A stretch of 64,000 nt of DNA. It comes from Lolium rigidum. Its lineage: Eukaryota; Streptophyta; Magnoliopsida; Poales; Poaceae. The stretch covers positions 92,582,292-92,646,291 of the forward strand of contig NC_061510.1 in assembly GCF_022539505.1 (NCBI RefSeq), in the 5' to 3' direction. Below the pieces are notes generated by a model, which did not search any database, was not told the DNA's origin, and worked only from the letters and a program-made list of their open reading frames with translations. Both the position numbers and the translations under genes were made by a program. Below, one piece after another: positions 21,353-32,689 of the stretch; positions within the stretch are counted from its first letter, which is position 1, and the number at the start of each line of letters is the position of its first letter.

Positions 21353-21717
21353 TAAATTCTGAGATTAGTAGTAGGGTGCCCTAAATAGGGCACGCTACTA
21401 CTAAGCTGATAGTAGCAACGTGTCCAAAATGATCGAGGCACGCGATCAATCTTGCTGATTCGCGTTCATCAGCCCAATATAATGGAAGTGGGCAGGCAAA
21501 GACACACACGACCAGTATGGAGATAGCATTGACGTGGCCCCATTGATGCGGATGCAGGCACTTTCTGGACCCGTGTACAGCCAGGCCCCATATACTAATC
21601 GCGTGCGCTACTCTACGCTACGCTACCAATACGCGTGCGTTTAGACTAGTAATATCGGTCGCGTGCGTTTAGACTGGTCGCTGCCAATGAGCGTCTCCTA
21701 TAACGTTTTTCCTACTA
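21353..21717. mobile_element. CACTA-like 3' end fragment
   Basis: The stretch ends TTTTTCCTACTAGTG, which in reverse is a CACTAGTAGGAAAAA terminus. It contains TAGTAGTAGGGTGCC-type subterminal motifs, including an inverted pair at 21366-21401. No matching left terminus was found, so this is probably a truncated or deletion copy. Confidence 0.45.
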
Positions 21718-22575
21718 GTGATGTCGTGACGAGGTATGCGTCATTGTACCAGTAGACAATAAAATGTGTTTTTCCCGCAACTTTGACCTTGCGCGAGTGG
21801 TTGTTTACTGCACAAATATTTTCTTTCAAAGTACATAAAAGAGTAAAATGTATGTTCACCCCCCCCCCCCCGAGTCCCACTATTTGGTAAGGTCGCACAA
21901 TGTACATCGAAACTATAAAGTGGACAAGTTGAACTCTCAAGTCTCAAACCCAAGAAGAATGCCCTATGGGACCATTCTAAAGTGGTTTGGACCAATTGAA
22001 AGATGTTTTTAGATGATGAGGGGTCAACTTGTTTGTCACATCACATCCATATGTCATATAAGAGCTTTGAAACACCAAAAATGATGATATCCTACGAAAA
22101 GTAATTTTACAAATTTTAAAGTAAAACCAGTTTCATGATTATAAAAGCATGAACCTTTTTTACTTTGAGATTTAAATTTTGAGATAATTTGGCGAGAAGG
22201 ATCAGAGAGTTTTTGAAAATGAAGATGCGAATTGTCAAATTTTGAAATGTAAGAAAATACAGAATGTGTTTGTGTGTTTTTCGGAAACATTTTTCTTAGT
22301 TAAAGTTTTGATTCATAGTTTGGAATAAACCACTTTTTGGTAATTTTGAGAAATTGAATTATCTGTTTTCTAGCATTTATGTTGTAGAGGTCATATGTGG
22401 AGACACCTCTGAGATATAAAGGCGTCAAAGTGAGTGGAATGTCCAGTGGGACCGTTCTAAAGGGATTAGGACCAATTAAAAGTTGTTCTAAATGATGTAA
22501 AGGTCTACGTGTCTGCCACATCACCTGTATGTAATCTGTAAGATATGAGAAAAACATAAAGCGTGATGAGATTTT
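21718..22575. repeat. Two diverged copies of a 140-bp segment, no gene
   Basis: The segment at about 21955-22090 (GGGACCATTCTAAAGTGG...CATCACATCCATATGT) recurs in diverged form at about 22430-22575 (GGGACCGTTCTAAAGGGA...CATCACCTGTATGT), about 480 bp apart. A C-run sits at 21859. No coding. Confidence 0.6.
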
Positions 22576-23668
22576 TGGGAAAAGTATTTCCCAAATTTTG
22601 AAATATATATTTCAAATTAATTGCATTACCATTTTTATTTTGAAAATTATTTTTGAGACATTTTTGTGAGAATGGTCAGGTCTTTTAGAATATATTAATT
22701 TTAAATAATAGAAGATTATGCATGTTTTATATATCTTTCAAAAAAATGTTTTAAATCCAATTTTACATTATTTTATCACTTTGAAAAAAAATTCCAAGTC
22801 TCCGCTGTCTAGCTAATGAGTGTTGTTGCGGTGATGTGGATAGATTGATACACGTGCCACACCATCTAAAACGTTGTAGCTAGGGGGGGGGGGTATAGAA
22901 GCACCTTGAAATATGAAATTTTCAAAACTCCTTCCAAATGGTCAGTAGGTTTGATGCTATGATTCGGCCAGGAAAAGACATATACAGACAGCCGTCGATT
23001 GTAGTTATAGAACATTCATTAATCATTCATGTGTACTAGTACCATGATGCAACATTTCAGATAAAATATGCATTAGTACACTGTTTCGAATAGATGAATA
23101 CGGAGTAGAAGCATATATATTTGATAGTTACATCTCCAACCAGGCTGTTCTTGAAAAAAAAAACATCTCCAACTAGTTAAACATGCTATAGCATTTTATT
23201 TTATTGGAATGTGCTATAGAAGTACACTGCTTGTTTAAACATGTTTTCAGCCCGAGAAGTTTAATGTGCAAGGATTTTCAAAAAAAGAAGAAGCTCCATC
23301 TAGAAGAGGGGACTAGAAGATTTGTATTGACCCCTGAGATCGATCCCATCAAGAGATACACACACCGGCAAGCTAATTCGTCAATCACACAAACAAAAGA
23401 AAGACTAGTATAAATCAATTGGGGGGAAAACTAATCGAAATGAGGCGAGAAACAGTAGCGCACTTGGCACTTGTGGATCGGAACAAATGATCCATGACTA
23501 GCAGCTAGGTGCGCGGTATTACTGTCATCAACTATGAGACTGAGATACTATGAGGGGTACTGTGGTGCATGTACGTTGTGTTATACCGCTGTTTCCTCCC
23601 GTTTCCTTTGGTATTGCACATCTGATCGAAAGATCATCACGTACGCGGACGAATCGATGTTAATTAGC
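22576..23668. other. No gene seen; probable 3' flank of the bHLH gene
   Basis: AT-rich sequence. The right 200-300 bases should contain the 3' UTR of the minus-strand bHLH gene. I assign no polyadenylation site. Confidence 0.4.
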
Positions 23669-26132
23669 CTAGATGGAGCGGTTCTCGAGGATGGCCGAGA
23701 GGCTGGTGGTGCGCTGCCGCTTGAGCCCGCCGCTGGCCGATCCCCCGGAGTCCTCGCCGCCGCCGGGCGAGGAGGAGGTGCGCTCCATGACCGCCCGCAG
23801 CGCCTCCTGGATGGACGCGATGGTGTGCTGCGGCGACATGGGCGTTGGCGCGGCGCCGTCGTCGTCGTCGCACGGGGCGACGGTGTCGTCCTCGGTGACG
23901 AGGAGCACGTTCTTGACGCGGCCGCCGAGGGTGGTGATCTCGGCCTTGAGCGCGCGGAGGCGGAGCGCCTTGAGGGCGCGGATGAGGTCGGGCAGGAGGT
24001 CGGCGCGGTCGTCGCAGCAGAGGGAGGCGCGGACGAGGAGGCGGCCGTCGTCGTCGCTGGAGGCGTCGACGGTGAGCTCGTCGGACTCGGTGGGGAGCGG
24101 GCAGGCCTCCTCCCGGATCTCCGACGTCTGCCGCTTGAGCTCCTTGACGTGCTGGATCACCTCCGCTAGCAGCGACGCCTTGTCCGTCTGCAGATATACC
24201 AACACGTAGACATACGTAAATCGCAAGGAAAGGAAGACGCACGCGCGCGCGCGAGCTAGTTGAGCAGTAGTTAAATGGATGGAAGCAAGGATGAGCTTGC
24301 TATAATGTGACGGGAGGAGGACGCATGCATGGGATGGGGGGAATGATGGATGTGGCGTACGCATGCAGGGCGAAAAGGGGTTCCTGGCCGTGCCGTGCCG
24401 TGGCATGCATGCCTCCCAGCGGACGAGTGAGCGTGGGACTCACTCGAACTCGATATCTCCACAAACAGCGCGTAATCAATACGGGAAAAAAAATGCTTAC
24501 TAGTGCATGGCTTGGCTGCTGTTGGTGGTGCTCGAATGCACGCTTCCACAACTGATCTGTGTGTTTCTTCCTTTTGGTGCATGTTTAGTGGGGCACCAAG
24601 CCATCGATCGCCACTCTGCGTATTCTTTATACTTCTTCTGTTATCACGCCTACAATGCCCACGGTCAAATCCGGCCTAAGCTACCTCCTGCTCCTAGTCC
24701 TGGTCCTGGGGTTTATATACGTGCAGCACTAGCTAGCTATATGTGTTTCTACTTATCCACCATCGAAAAATCAAAACACTTTTGGACACAACACGTACTA
24801 GAGCAAAACTGGAACAGGGTAACAGCAATGCATTGCTGCTTTTTTGACCGTAAATATCTTGAGATGCAAATCTAAAACCTACTTGGTCCATATGCTACTA
24901 GCACTACCAGCTTTCTTAACACCAGGGGATTTAGCTCAGTGGCTGAGTGGCATAGGATATGGTGTACTCTAGTCTTGGCTTGTTTGGGAATAGCTAGGCT
25001 TGCAGAAGGATCTGGGTTTATGAGTAGAATTCTTGGGAGCAGGGAGGTAACCAGCATGCAGGATCTCTCGAGTTGCTCAGCTTTCTTGCCGGTGTTCTGC
25101 GAGTGTCCCTGACACGAGCTCGCGCGTTTGTCTCTCCTCCGAGAGGCCGGCGCCCAGCAGCAGCGCTCGAGTTGCAAGCTTTTTGTTTCCTTCCCGCGGC
25201 TGGGCTGGTCTCGCTTTTTCGTGTCAACTAGGCGGCTCCCGTTGTCTCCTAGCTCGGTTCACCCCTATGATTACAATACACCATGGAATGCAGAGCCGGC
25301 AATGGAGTGTTTGAGACTTGGACTTCGCGCGCATGCACACACACATGCATGTTGGTTGGGGTATGAAGAAGTGCACACATGCTAGCTTGGACAATGGATA
25401 TGTGGTGGTGCATGCATGAATTTATGCAGCCGGTGAGTATACCTTGGTTGTGTTGGGGAGGAGGCTGCGGAGGCGGGCGAGGTGAGAGTTGATCCGCTCG
25501 CGGCGGCGGCGCTCGGCCTCGCTGTGGCTCTTGGACGCGGCCAGGGCCTTGGCGTCCATGATCTCCTGCGCCGTCATCCGCCCGAAGTCCCCGAACGGCG
25601 ATGGCCCGAAGGGCGGCGGCATCATCATGCCATGCCCGTGGTGGCCCATGTAGAGCCCGGCGCCGAAGCCGCCGAGCGGGTCGGACGAGGAGGACGCGCC
25701 GCCCGAGTGGTCGTACGCGAACTGGAGAGCGCGTCTGGCGTAGAAGTCCGCAAAGAAGGGCGGCGGCGGAGGAGGCTGCGGAGGCAGCGGCGGTAGCATC
25801 GGGAAGAAGGGGCCCTGGCCGCCGCCGCCACCGTCGCTGACTAGGTTATGGTGGTGGAGCTGTTGCTGCTGCGACGACAGCGACGGGGCCGGCGGCGGCC
25901 AGCACATGATCGGGGGCGGGCCCATGGTCGCACTCACGCTCCCCACGCTGCTGCTCGCCTCGAACACCATGCCTCCTCCACCATCTTGGCCTAATTCTAA
26001 TTCGTGCTCCACCACCCCACTCGTCGCTCCGCCACCGCAGCCTCCTCCGTGCTGCTCGAACTCCTCGTCTTCGTCCAGCAGCACCCCCACCTCCTCACGA
26101 CGGTGGCGGCGGCGATCTCCATGAGCTCCCAT
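23669..26132 (-). CDS. bHLH transcription factor, TMO5/bHLH30-like, two exons
   Basis: Exon 1 runs 26132-25443 (230 codons) and exon 2 runs 24187-23669 (172 codons plus stop), giving 402 residues. The phase-0 intron (25442-24188) has a GTATAC donor after AACACAACCAAG and a CTGCAG acceptor. Residues 202-252 form the bHLH domain: the basic region SHSEAERRRRERIN has the His-Glu-Arg set expected for E-box/G-box binding, and helix 2 is TDKASLLAEVIQHVKELKRQ. Residues about 278-330 (RASLCCDDRADLLPDLIRAL, KAEITTLGGRVKNVLLVT) form the ACT-like C-terminal region typical of Arabidopsis bHLH30/bHLH32 (T5L1/TMO5). Those partners of LHW drive vascular cell division and local cytokinin production in roots; the same role here is inferred. 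The N-terminal half is low-complexity (Gly, Pro, Gln, His-rich). No stops or shifts: an intact gene. The 3' exon is GC-rich, as usual for grass genes. Confidence 0.93.
24188..25442 (-). other. Intron of the bHLH gene
   Basis: Intron of 1255 nt splitting the bHLH loop at the conserved position between NTTK and TDKASLL. It includes a tRNA-like fragment at about 24925-24955 in the opposite orientation. No coding sequence of its own is supported. Confidence 0.85.
24925..24955 (+). other. tRNA A-box-like fragment in the bHLH intron
   Basis: GGGGATTTAGCTCAGTGG followed by CTGAGTGGCAT looks like a tRNA 5' end with a D arm. No T arm (GGTTCGA) follows at the expected distance, so it is a fragment or the head of a decayed SINE. 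Confidence 0.3.
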
Positions 26133-26420
26133 GGACCGACCGATCGATCGATCGACTGGATCGGAGCGGAAGCAACAACACGATGGAAGCCGGCCGCTGG
26201 ATCTATCTAGTATGTAGCTAAGCCGGGAGTTTGCGTGGGCGATCGGCGAGATGGATGGATGCTTCTGCTGGTCGCTCTAGGGCTAGCTTTTGTATAGGGT
26301 TGTGGCATGTGGCAGCATGATTCGCCTTTCGGCCTTTTTGTCTTTGGCTTATGATCTTGCTCGGCCGCGCGCGCGCTAGCTCGCAAGAATTATGGCCACC
26401 TCCACCTCCCTCCCCGATTC

Positions 26421-26439
26421 CTCTCTCTCTCTCTCTCTC
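26421..26439 (-). promoter_or_regulatory. GA-dinucleotide run upstream of the bHLH start
   Basis: About nine GA units on the coding strand, roughly 290-310 bases upstream of ATG at 26132. GA runs in plant 5' regions bind BBR/BPC-type GAGA factors; whether this one lies in the 5' UTR or promoter is not known. No TATA box is assigned. Confidence 0.4.
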
Positions 26440-26942
26440 AGAAGAAGAAGAAAAAAGGTCTCGCCTTTTCTCTCCTCGCCGGCCGGCCGACCTGGTAGTG
26501 TAACTTGGCTGCCACGCCTTTCGATGGCCTTGTGGGGGCAAAGGCTAGTAGGGTAACATAATAACTAGGCCGGAGTAATGGAGACAGGAGGAGAAAGCTA
26601 GGAGGAGGGGGACTGTGGAGATGGAGCTGATCGATCAGGTCTGCGAGATGGAAGAGGCAGCAAAAGGGAGGTCGGGAAAGCCAAAAGATTGTTGCATGGA
26701 AGGGGAGAGGGAGGAAGGAAGGAGAGTACTCGCGCGCGCACTGTGCCTTTGTGCGTATGTGTCATGTGTACTCAAGCGTGTGGATCGAAGAATGCGTCGG
26801 TCAAGGCCCATGTTCTGCAGCACCCCCCTTCACTTTACCAATCCACGCCTCCTCCTCCCGCCCGCCTCCCCGAGAGACACAATCATTCTGTCTTGCTATA
26901 CACTCCTCCCCCCTGTGGTGGCGCAGCAAGAGATTATACACA
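26440..26942 (-). other. Probable bHLH promoter region
   Basis: Mixed GC content upstream of the bHLH gene, with no coding features on either strand. LINE remnants begin at 26943, which leaves about 800 bp of non-repeat upstream sequence for the gene. Confidence 0.45.
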
Positions 26943-27030
26943 CTAATTAATCAATTCTGTCAATCTACACCAGGTGGTCATTTAAGGTTAAGTCTATGTA
27001 TTTGAACCTTACCAAACATGGTTACACTAG
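26943..27030 (+). mobile_element. LINE fragment
   Basis: Plus-strand reading SFKVKSMYLNLTKHGYTR matches the segment before the zinc-binding region of plant LINEs. A diverged copy of the same segment lies at about 27657-27740. Confidence 0.5.
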
Positions 27031-27099
27031 ATGAGGCAACGCCTTAGCCTCTACATGGCTCGATGCATGCAACTTTCTACAAAAGATTACTTTCTCATG

Positions 27100-28250
27100 G
27101 TCGATACATGAATTAACCATATGAAAAATAAAGGAAACGTGAAGTGTCACTGCACTAATATGTTAGTCTATGATCAAAACAACAGTTGCACGTACTGGTT
27201 ATACAAATTCCGTGCAACCTTCTCGAGCCGGTTGCATCTAGTATCCAAATCATTGCGCTTCTCTGTTATATGTAGGAAAGACGTACGGATCTAATATGTA
27301 GCCAACATGATAACCTGCATAAAAGAAATTGATTTTGCATTGTTAAAGATATAATTATTTCAAGTGTTCGATATGTCCCTAAGTAAAGTGCACCAATTCT
27401 GATTTGCGCTTAATCTTTTTCCGCGACACCCGTCAACCAATGCTCTAAAACAAATTTGTTATATTAGTTGGAGGGCTGATATTAAATGTCATATGAACTA
27501 TGTGCCACACAATTTTTTGCGACGGGATGTGAAGAGAATAAATGTTGTATCGTTTCATCTTGATCACGAAGACAACATCTTCTACTCCCTTGCACATTCC
27601 TTTTTAGGTAAGTTATCTTTTGTTAGCAGAACTTTTCGATGCAAGAACCACATAAGTTAATCAATACTGTTACTCTACACAATGTGATCATTTACGGTTA
27701 AGTCTATGTATTCGAACTGTACGAGTGGTTACAATAGATTTCTCCGTAGGCACTTGTGGAAACTGAAAATTCCACTAAAAATAAAGATCCCTAGTGGTTC
27801 ATAAACAACAAGGTTCTACTCACTAAGGATAACCTCTGGCTTGAAGGAATTTGCAGGTTGTAAGAAGTGTTCTCTTTTGTGATTCGGAGGAAATCATGGA
27901 AGACTTGTATATGGCATCCCCTTTCCCTCGAATTATGTGGCGTATTTTTGTATATGACTTACATTATTTCCCCCTCTACAAATATTATCATTAAGTTCTT
28001 CAGCTTTATGTTGGTCCCTTTGTTTAGAAATGATCTTGTTTTTAACAAGACAATAGTCTCTAATTGTTTACACGTTATCTATTAGGCTTCACACTGGATT
28101 CAATTGTAGTCATCCGATGATTTTATCGTTTTTTGTGCAGCGGGTTGCTGACGCTTGCTTGGGATATCTACAGCCTAGCTTGGCGGCATACTAGAAGACT
28201 TATAGAGGACTAGTTTCTTAATGTCTATTTTTCTATCAACTTTATGCAAT
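27100..28250 (+). mobile_element. LINE 3' region with decayed zf-RVT
   Basis: From about 27690 the plus strand reads SFTVKSMYSNCTSGYNRFL, RRHLWKLKIPLKIKI, then a broken KDNL...SFVIRRKSWK stretch and RNDLVFNKT. This is the order seen in LINE C termini (FTVKSMY, LWKLKIP-KIK-FLW, zinc-binding, RND-VFN). Upstream to about 27100 is weakly LINE-like. Many stops and shifts; no product expected. Confidence 0.65.
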
Positions 28251-29339
28251 CCTTGAGCTATACTTACTTGTTTAGAACTTATTATACAATTGGCATCCGT
28301 ATAAGCCTGCGAAAGCATTATTTAATTCAAACTAGACAAATTTATTTAAAATAGATACAGCTAATCTAACAAACTTCTGATCAAGATACTAGGTTGTAAT
28401 ATTTTCTTATCAATATCGGTCGCATAATCATATCGTAGTATCACGAATTCACGGTACTACAAGATTTTTATTTTAATTAAAATATATGTATATATTACTA
28501 ATATACCTCAAATAAGTTTAAAATTAATCTTTAGTTTGAATTTTAAGCATATTTTATGTCTTTTATAGAATCTGATCATGTAAATAATGTATTTATATAT
28601 TATAAATATGGATTGACTCATCCAATGCATGATACAAACATAAATAATTATAAACTTAGTTCTAAACAAACTATTTATGAGCTTGTAAAAAAACTGGATA
28701 TGTTTGACAACTAGTATAAACAAATGGGTAATTTGTTGCTTTCTTGCATATAGAAACTCCTTTTTGAACCTATCTCGCCTGAACTTATTGATGTTGTATT
28801 GCTTAAATACTTAGTTAGCATTGAGACTACACAACAACTAATTTTACTCTTCAGCTCCATGCGGTTGTGTCCATATTTTTTAGCATAGACATGGGATATA
28901 TTTTACGGTATTGCTTTTGTATTGAGATACTAAATAAACCATGATACATATCGAGATACGAGTTAGATACTACGAGATACGAGTTAGATACTACGAGATT
29001 AATATACCATCACAATACGTATTGATTAGCCATGGTAGTATCATAAAATCGTAATATACTTACGATACGTATGAGGATACAAGAATTAATGATACAACCA
29101 TGATCTTGACTATAAAGTGGTACGAATTGGGTGCCGCTTGGCAACCCTGATGGAGAAGCCGGAGTGCTTATCCCCATTTAAAAACATCAGGTTGCGTGGG
29201 CGGAGGATTGAAGCAAACAGAGAATCCACGCGAACAGCAGGCTAATGTAATGTTGTTGCGCATCACTCATCCCCGCTATTAGCAACTGTGGTTATCGAGT
29301 ACGAATCTTAGCCCATGATTAAAGAGGAGCAAAGGCAGC
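28251..29339. other. No gene seen; AT-rich
   Basis: AT-rich, with a 21-bp tandem pair ATACGAGTTAGATACTACGAG at about 28956-28997 and related TACGATA motifs to about 29100. No coding. Confidence 0.5.
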
Positions 29340-29900
29340 TGGATGATAGCTAGCCGTAGACCATTGGCTAGGAGCAGGAGGGGGAGGAGGACTCTAGCTA
29401 TCTCCTCCAGCATGAAACGGAATGAGATCCCCGGCCCGGCCGGCGCCATGATGCGCGCCAGGCCCCTGCGTCGACGACACGATCATGCCGCTCGCTCGCT
29501 GGGGCTAGTAATTCTGCAGCGCGGAACGAGGCAACCCGACAAGCGGTGCAGCTTCCTACCCCCTGACTCCGCATTCCTCACCTCCCCTTCCTGTCCACGC
29601 AGGCCGGTCGCCAGTGTAGTCCGTCGTACGCCGGCACAGTGTGGCCGCGCAGTGGTGGGGAGGGAGCGGCCGGAGGAAGGCATCAGAGATCGCCACCGGC
29701 AGAGCCTCATGGGCCTCGGGCGACGTGCGTCATGCAACGTGATCGATCGATGGATAGACTGCAAGAGCGAGGATCAATCGAGAAGTGGGACAAACTGCCG
29801 CTACTACCGCTCCAGGCAAAAACCACCGACGTGAGCTCATCATGCCATGGCTCCGCCGCATTTATTCTCTCCTCGTTTGAACCCCGTCTGCGCTAGCTTC
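29340..29900. other. GC-rich island with open frames, unrecognised
   Basis: A sharp GC-rich block inside AT-rich repeats. The plus strand has a 163-codon open frame (29343-29834, arginine-rich, no motif) and the minus strand a 93-codon frame (29764-29483). Neither resembles a family I recognise, and the arginine-rich composition is typical of chance frames in GC-rich DNA. It could be a gene promoter or first-exon fragment captured by a transposon. Confidence 0.3.
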
Positions 29901-30439
29901 TCTTTGCCATAGCTTGTACTGGCGCTGGGCTGCTGCCCTGTGTGTGTATTTATGTTTCGCGTATGTGTGTGTCATCACGAGGAAGATCCACCCAGCCGTG
30001 GACGGACCACTGTGCCGGTTTGTTTATATATGTAGAACGTATAGCTACTTTTGCCTCGCCCGGCTTGGTTTTCCTTGTGTAAAGGGATTCTAACTTCGTG
30101 CTCAATCAAGTTTTACACCATTTGATTTGCATCTTAATTCGTGGTAGTCATGAGTTACGAAATGAGTTGCAACTGAAATTTGATGATATCATCTAACTGA
30201 GAATAAAATTAGTTTTCAATCGACTAAGAAATAGTCACACCCTTGTGCAAATGACTAAATGAGAATTGTCGAAGTGCCAATAGCTCGACTAGATGTTTCA
30301 CAGACGAAGCTAGTTAGCTATAAAGAAGTTTCTTTCCAGGAGGTGTGCGGCCAGTTAGCGATGTACCCCTACAACAATACTTTTTCGATCATCATTTCAA
30401 AGTAAATTTTCCACGAAGAAATTTCATTTAGCAACAAGA
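29901..30439. other. No gene seen
   Basis: AT-rich sequence between the GC island and the next LINE fragment; no supported coding or repeat structure. Confidence 0.4.
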
Positions 30440-30850
30440 ATGAGTTGTCATCTACAAAAGCGAATTTGTATGCTAAATTTCCTTTTTTAGATTTGAAACA
30501 ATTCATGAAATTAGTGGAGAATATGTTGACTAAAAAAAGATATTCTTCTGCCTCTCATCCTTACATGCTCCTAGGGCCCTACCTCATGCTGTCCCTTCAT
30601 AAACATATACTCAAGTTCAAAAATAGCAAATGCTACATTTGGGGTAATTCTTATTAAGGATAATCTTGTAAAGCGTAATTGGCAAGGTAGCAAAAAGTGT
30701 ATTTTTTGTCATCACGACGAGACAATCAATTACCTATTTTTCCAGTGTCAATTTGCGAGATCTATATGGTCAATAACCCAAATAGGTTCTACCTTGCATC
30801 CACCTCAGAGCGTTAATATGTTAACTAAAATATAACAAGGTTAAAGTTTA
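30440..30850 (+). mobile_element. LINE fragment with zf-RVT region
   Basis: Plus-strand reading LIKDNLVKRNWQGSKKCIFC, HHDETINYLFFQCQFARSIW and IGSTLHPP is a clear zinc-binding reverse-transcriptase tail (C-x2-C...H...C). It is better preserved than the fragment near 27900 but has stops upstream. It belongs to a different LINE copy from the 711-18720 element. Confidence 0.8.
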
Positions 30851-31559
30851 GGCCAGTGTGACATGTGGCCTACATGATTATTTTACGTTTGTCTTAAGCA
30901 CATAAACTCACACACAAATATTGTCATCGTGTATACACCCTTGGAATGCCAACAACTCCGTTGGCCTTCAAACGACTTGCGGATTAAACGTACTTGTGAT
31001 TTTAATCTCGTATCTTGGGGAAGTATATGATATCACCTCGTACTTGAGTTTTTCTACCCAAGTTTATTTCTCTCTATGATTCTTTTTCACTTTGTCACTC
31101 GAGGGCGAGTAACAACTAAGCTTGGGAGGCTGATAGCTCCAAATTTTAACACTTTCTACCGAGATTTTTAAGTATACAACTACTTATATTGTCACTCATT
31201 TCATGCTCCATCTAGCTACATCCGTGCCTATTTTGTGTACTTACGAGTTTTTGTTCACTTTCAGCTTTGCATATTTAATAGTTTTAGTAGGATTTTACTA
31301 TTTTTCCCTTGTCTTTGACATGTGTGTAGGTGTTATGGACAATCATGGATAAAGGAAGGCAAAAGGAACCATGAGGATACAATATGGGACAGTTACAAGC
31401 ATCACACTTAGCCATATGAGGTGTGGGAAAAGTGATATTTCTGAACATCTTATATTTAGAAACTAATTCCATGGTATAGCCCACAAGCCAAAGAACACCT
31501 AAATCAGAGTCCGTATGAAGAAATGGCGAACAAAATATGAAAACAACAAAAGGTTTAGC
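30851..31559. other. No gene seen; possible LTR upstream part
   Basis: Mixed AT-rich sequence. It may be the U3 part of the LTR-like block that follows. No TG terminus was fixed. Confidence 0.3.
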
Positions 31560-32000
31560 GACCATCGTACGGGCAGACCCCGACCGTACCATACCGCCGC
31601 ACGGACCTCTGTCGACTTTGTTTCGTCAAACGGAACACCATTTGTGAAGACCCGATGAGCATATTCAGCCCCGAGCTCCGTCGGTTCCCAAAACCGACCT
31701 CCAGAGTACCTATATAAAGAGGGGAGCCAAGGAGGAGGGCACATCCATACAGGCCCTTGAGGGTGGAGTCCTACCGCTCCGCCGCCGCTATGTCCATAGC
31801 CACCGCCTGCATCACCATCTCCTTCAACACAAATGATGAAGAGGAGACTAACACATCCATCTCCATCATCATCATCATTATCATCAATGTCTCCATCGTC
31901 GATCCCCTTTGTCTACTTGGTTGTGATCCAAACTCTATTAGGATTTGCACTTGTATATAATTGTACCTTCATATTCAACCTATAGTATTGTAATGATGTT
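31560..32000 (+). promoter_or_regulatory. LTR-like promoter block
   Basis: Contains a TATA box (CTATATAAAGAGGGGAGCC, around 31709-31727) followed by a GC-rich leader and CATCATCATCATTATCATC repeats. This is a common layout in grass LTRs (U3-TATA-R). Ends and duplications were not found, so a truncated or solo LTR is the best reading. Confidence 0.4.
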
Positions 32001-32689
32001 GATTTCCTTCATGTATGATTAGTTCGTTTGTTCTTGGGGAGATATGGAGAAATCCTAGTCTATCAGGTACTGCCCACACACTAGCAAATTCATGGCTTCG
32101 GTCAGTGTCGCATCGACCGATTAATTCTGTTTCCTGTGTAACAAATTCATCATTCCGAAGATTAATTCGCACTGTACTTGGGACTGGTGTGCTTGCATTT
32201 CACATCATCTGCTATGGATAATTGAAAGCAACAATCTGTTAAGAATCCCGAAATTTCTTAGCAAAACCATATATCGAAAAGTTTTTCATATGGGTAAGTT
32301 GCTTGGTATATGTGTCTTCCTATCCACCGTTCAGATTCTTAATTCTAGAGTTTTAATCTTCAGTTAATTCTGCTATATACGTATTGCTTTAGATGCATAT
32401 ATTGGTTCTGCTATACCAACTTGCTACAATTTTTCTTGTAGTACATTTTTGGTTCAGCTTTGACCAAGATTTTGAGCAAAATACTGTTTTTTCATTTCAA
32501 GTTTGGTCATTTTTCGTTTTAAGCGTAAGTTTTTATTTGGAGTTGTTCGATAAATTTATTCTGATATATCAAATTTTGGCAGTTTCGTGAGGCCAAGTAA
32601 GAACACATACACCTCGCTTATGCGAATAAGACGAGAACGATGTCTTTCTATCCATAGGTGAGACCCACCAAAAATATTCAAGAACAAGA
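32001..32689. other. No gene seen
   Basis: AT-rich sequence; short frames only, none with family features. Confidence 0.4.

Noticed and set aside
23534..24209. Long plus-strand frames opposite the bHLH second exon
   Set aside because: Mirror frames of GC-rich bHLH coding sequence; the minus strand has the conserved domain and splice sites.
25482..26210. Plus-strand frames opposite bHLH exon 1
   Set aside because: Arginine/serine-rich shadow frames of a GC-rich exon.
31757..31960. Small plus-strand ORF with an isoleucine run
   Set aside because: The run comes from an ATC microsatellite in an LTR-like leader; no other support.
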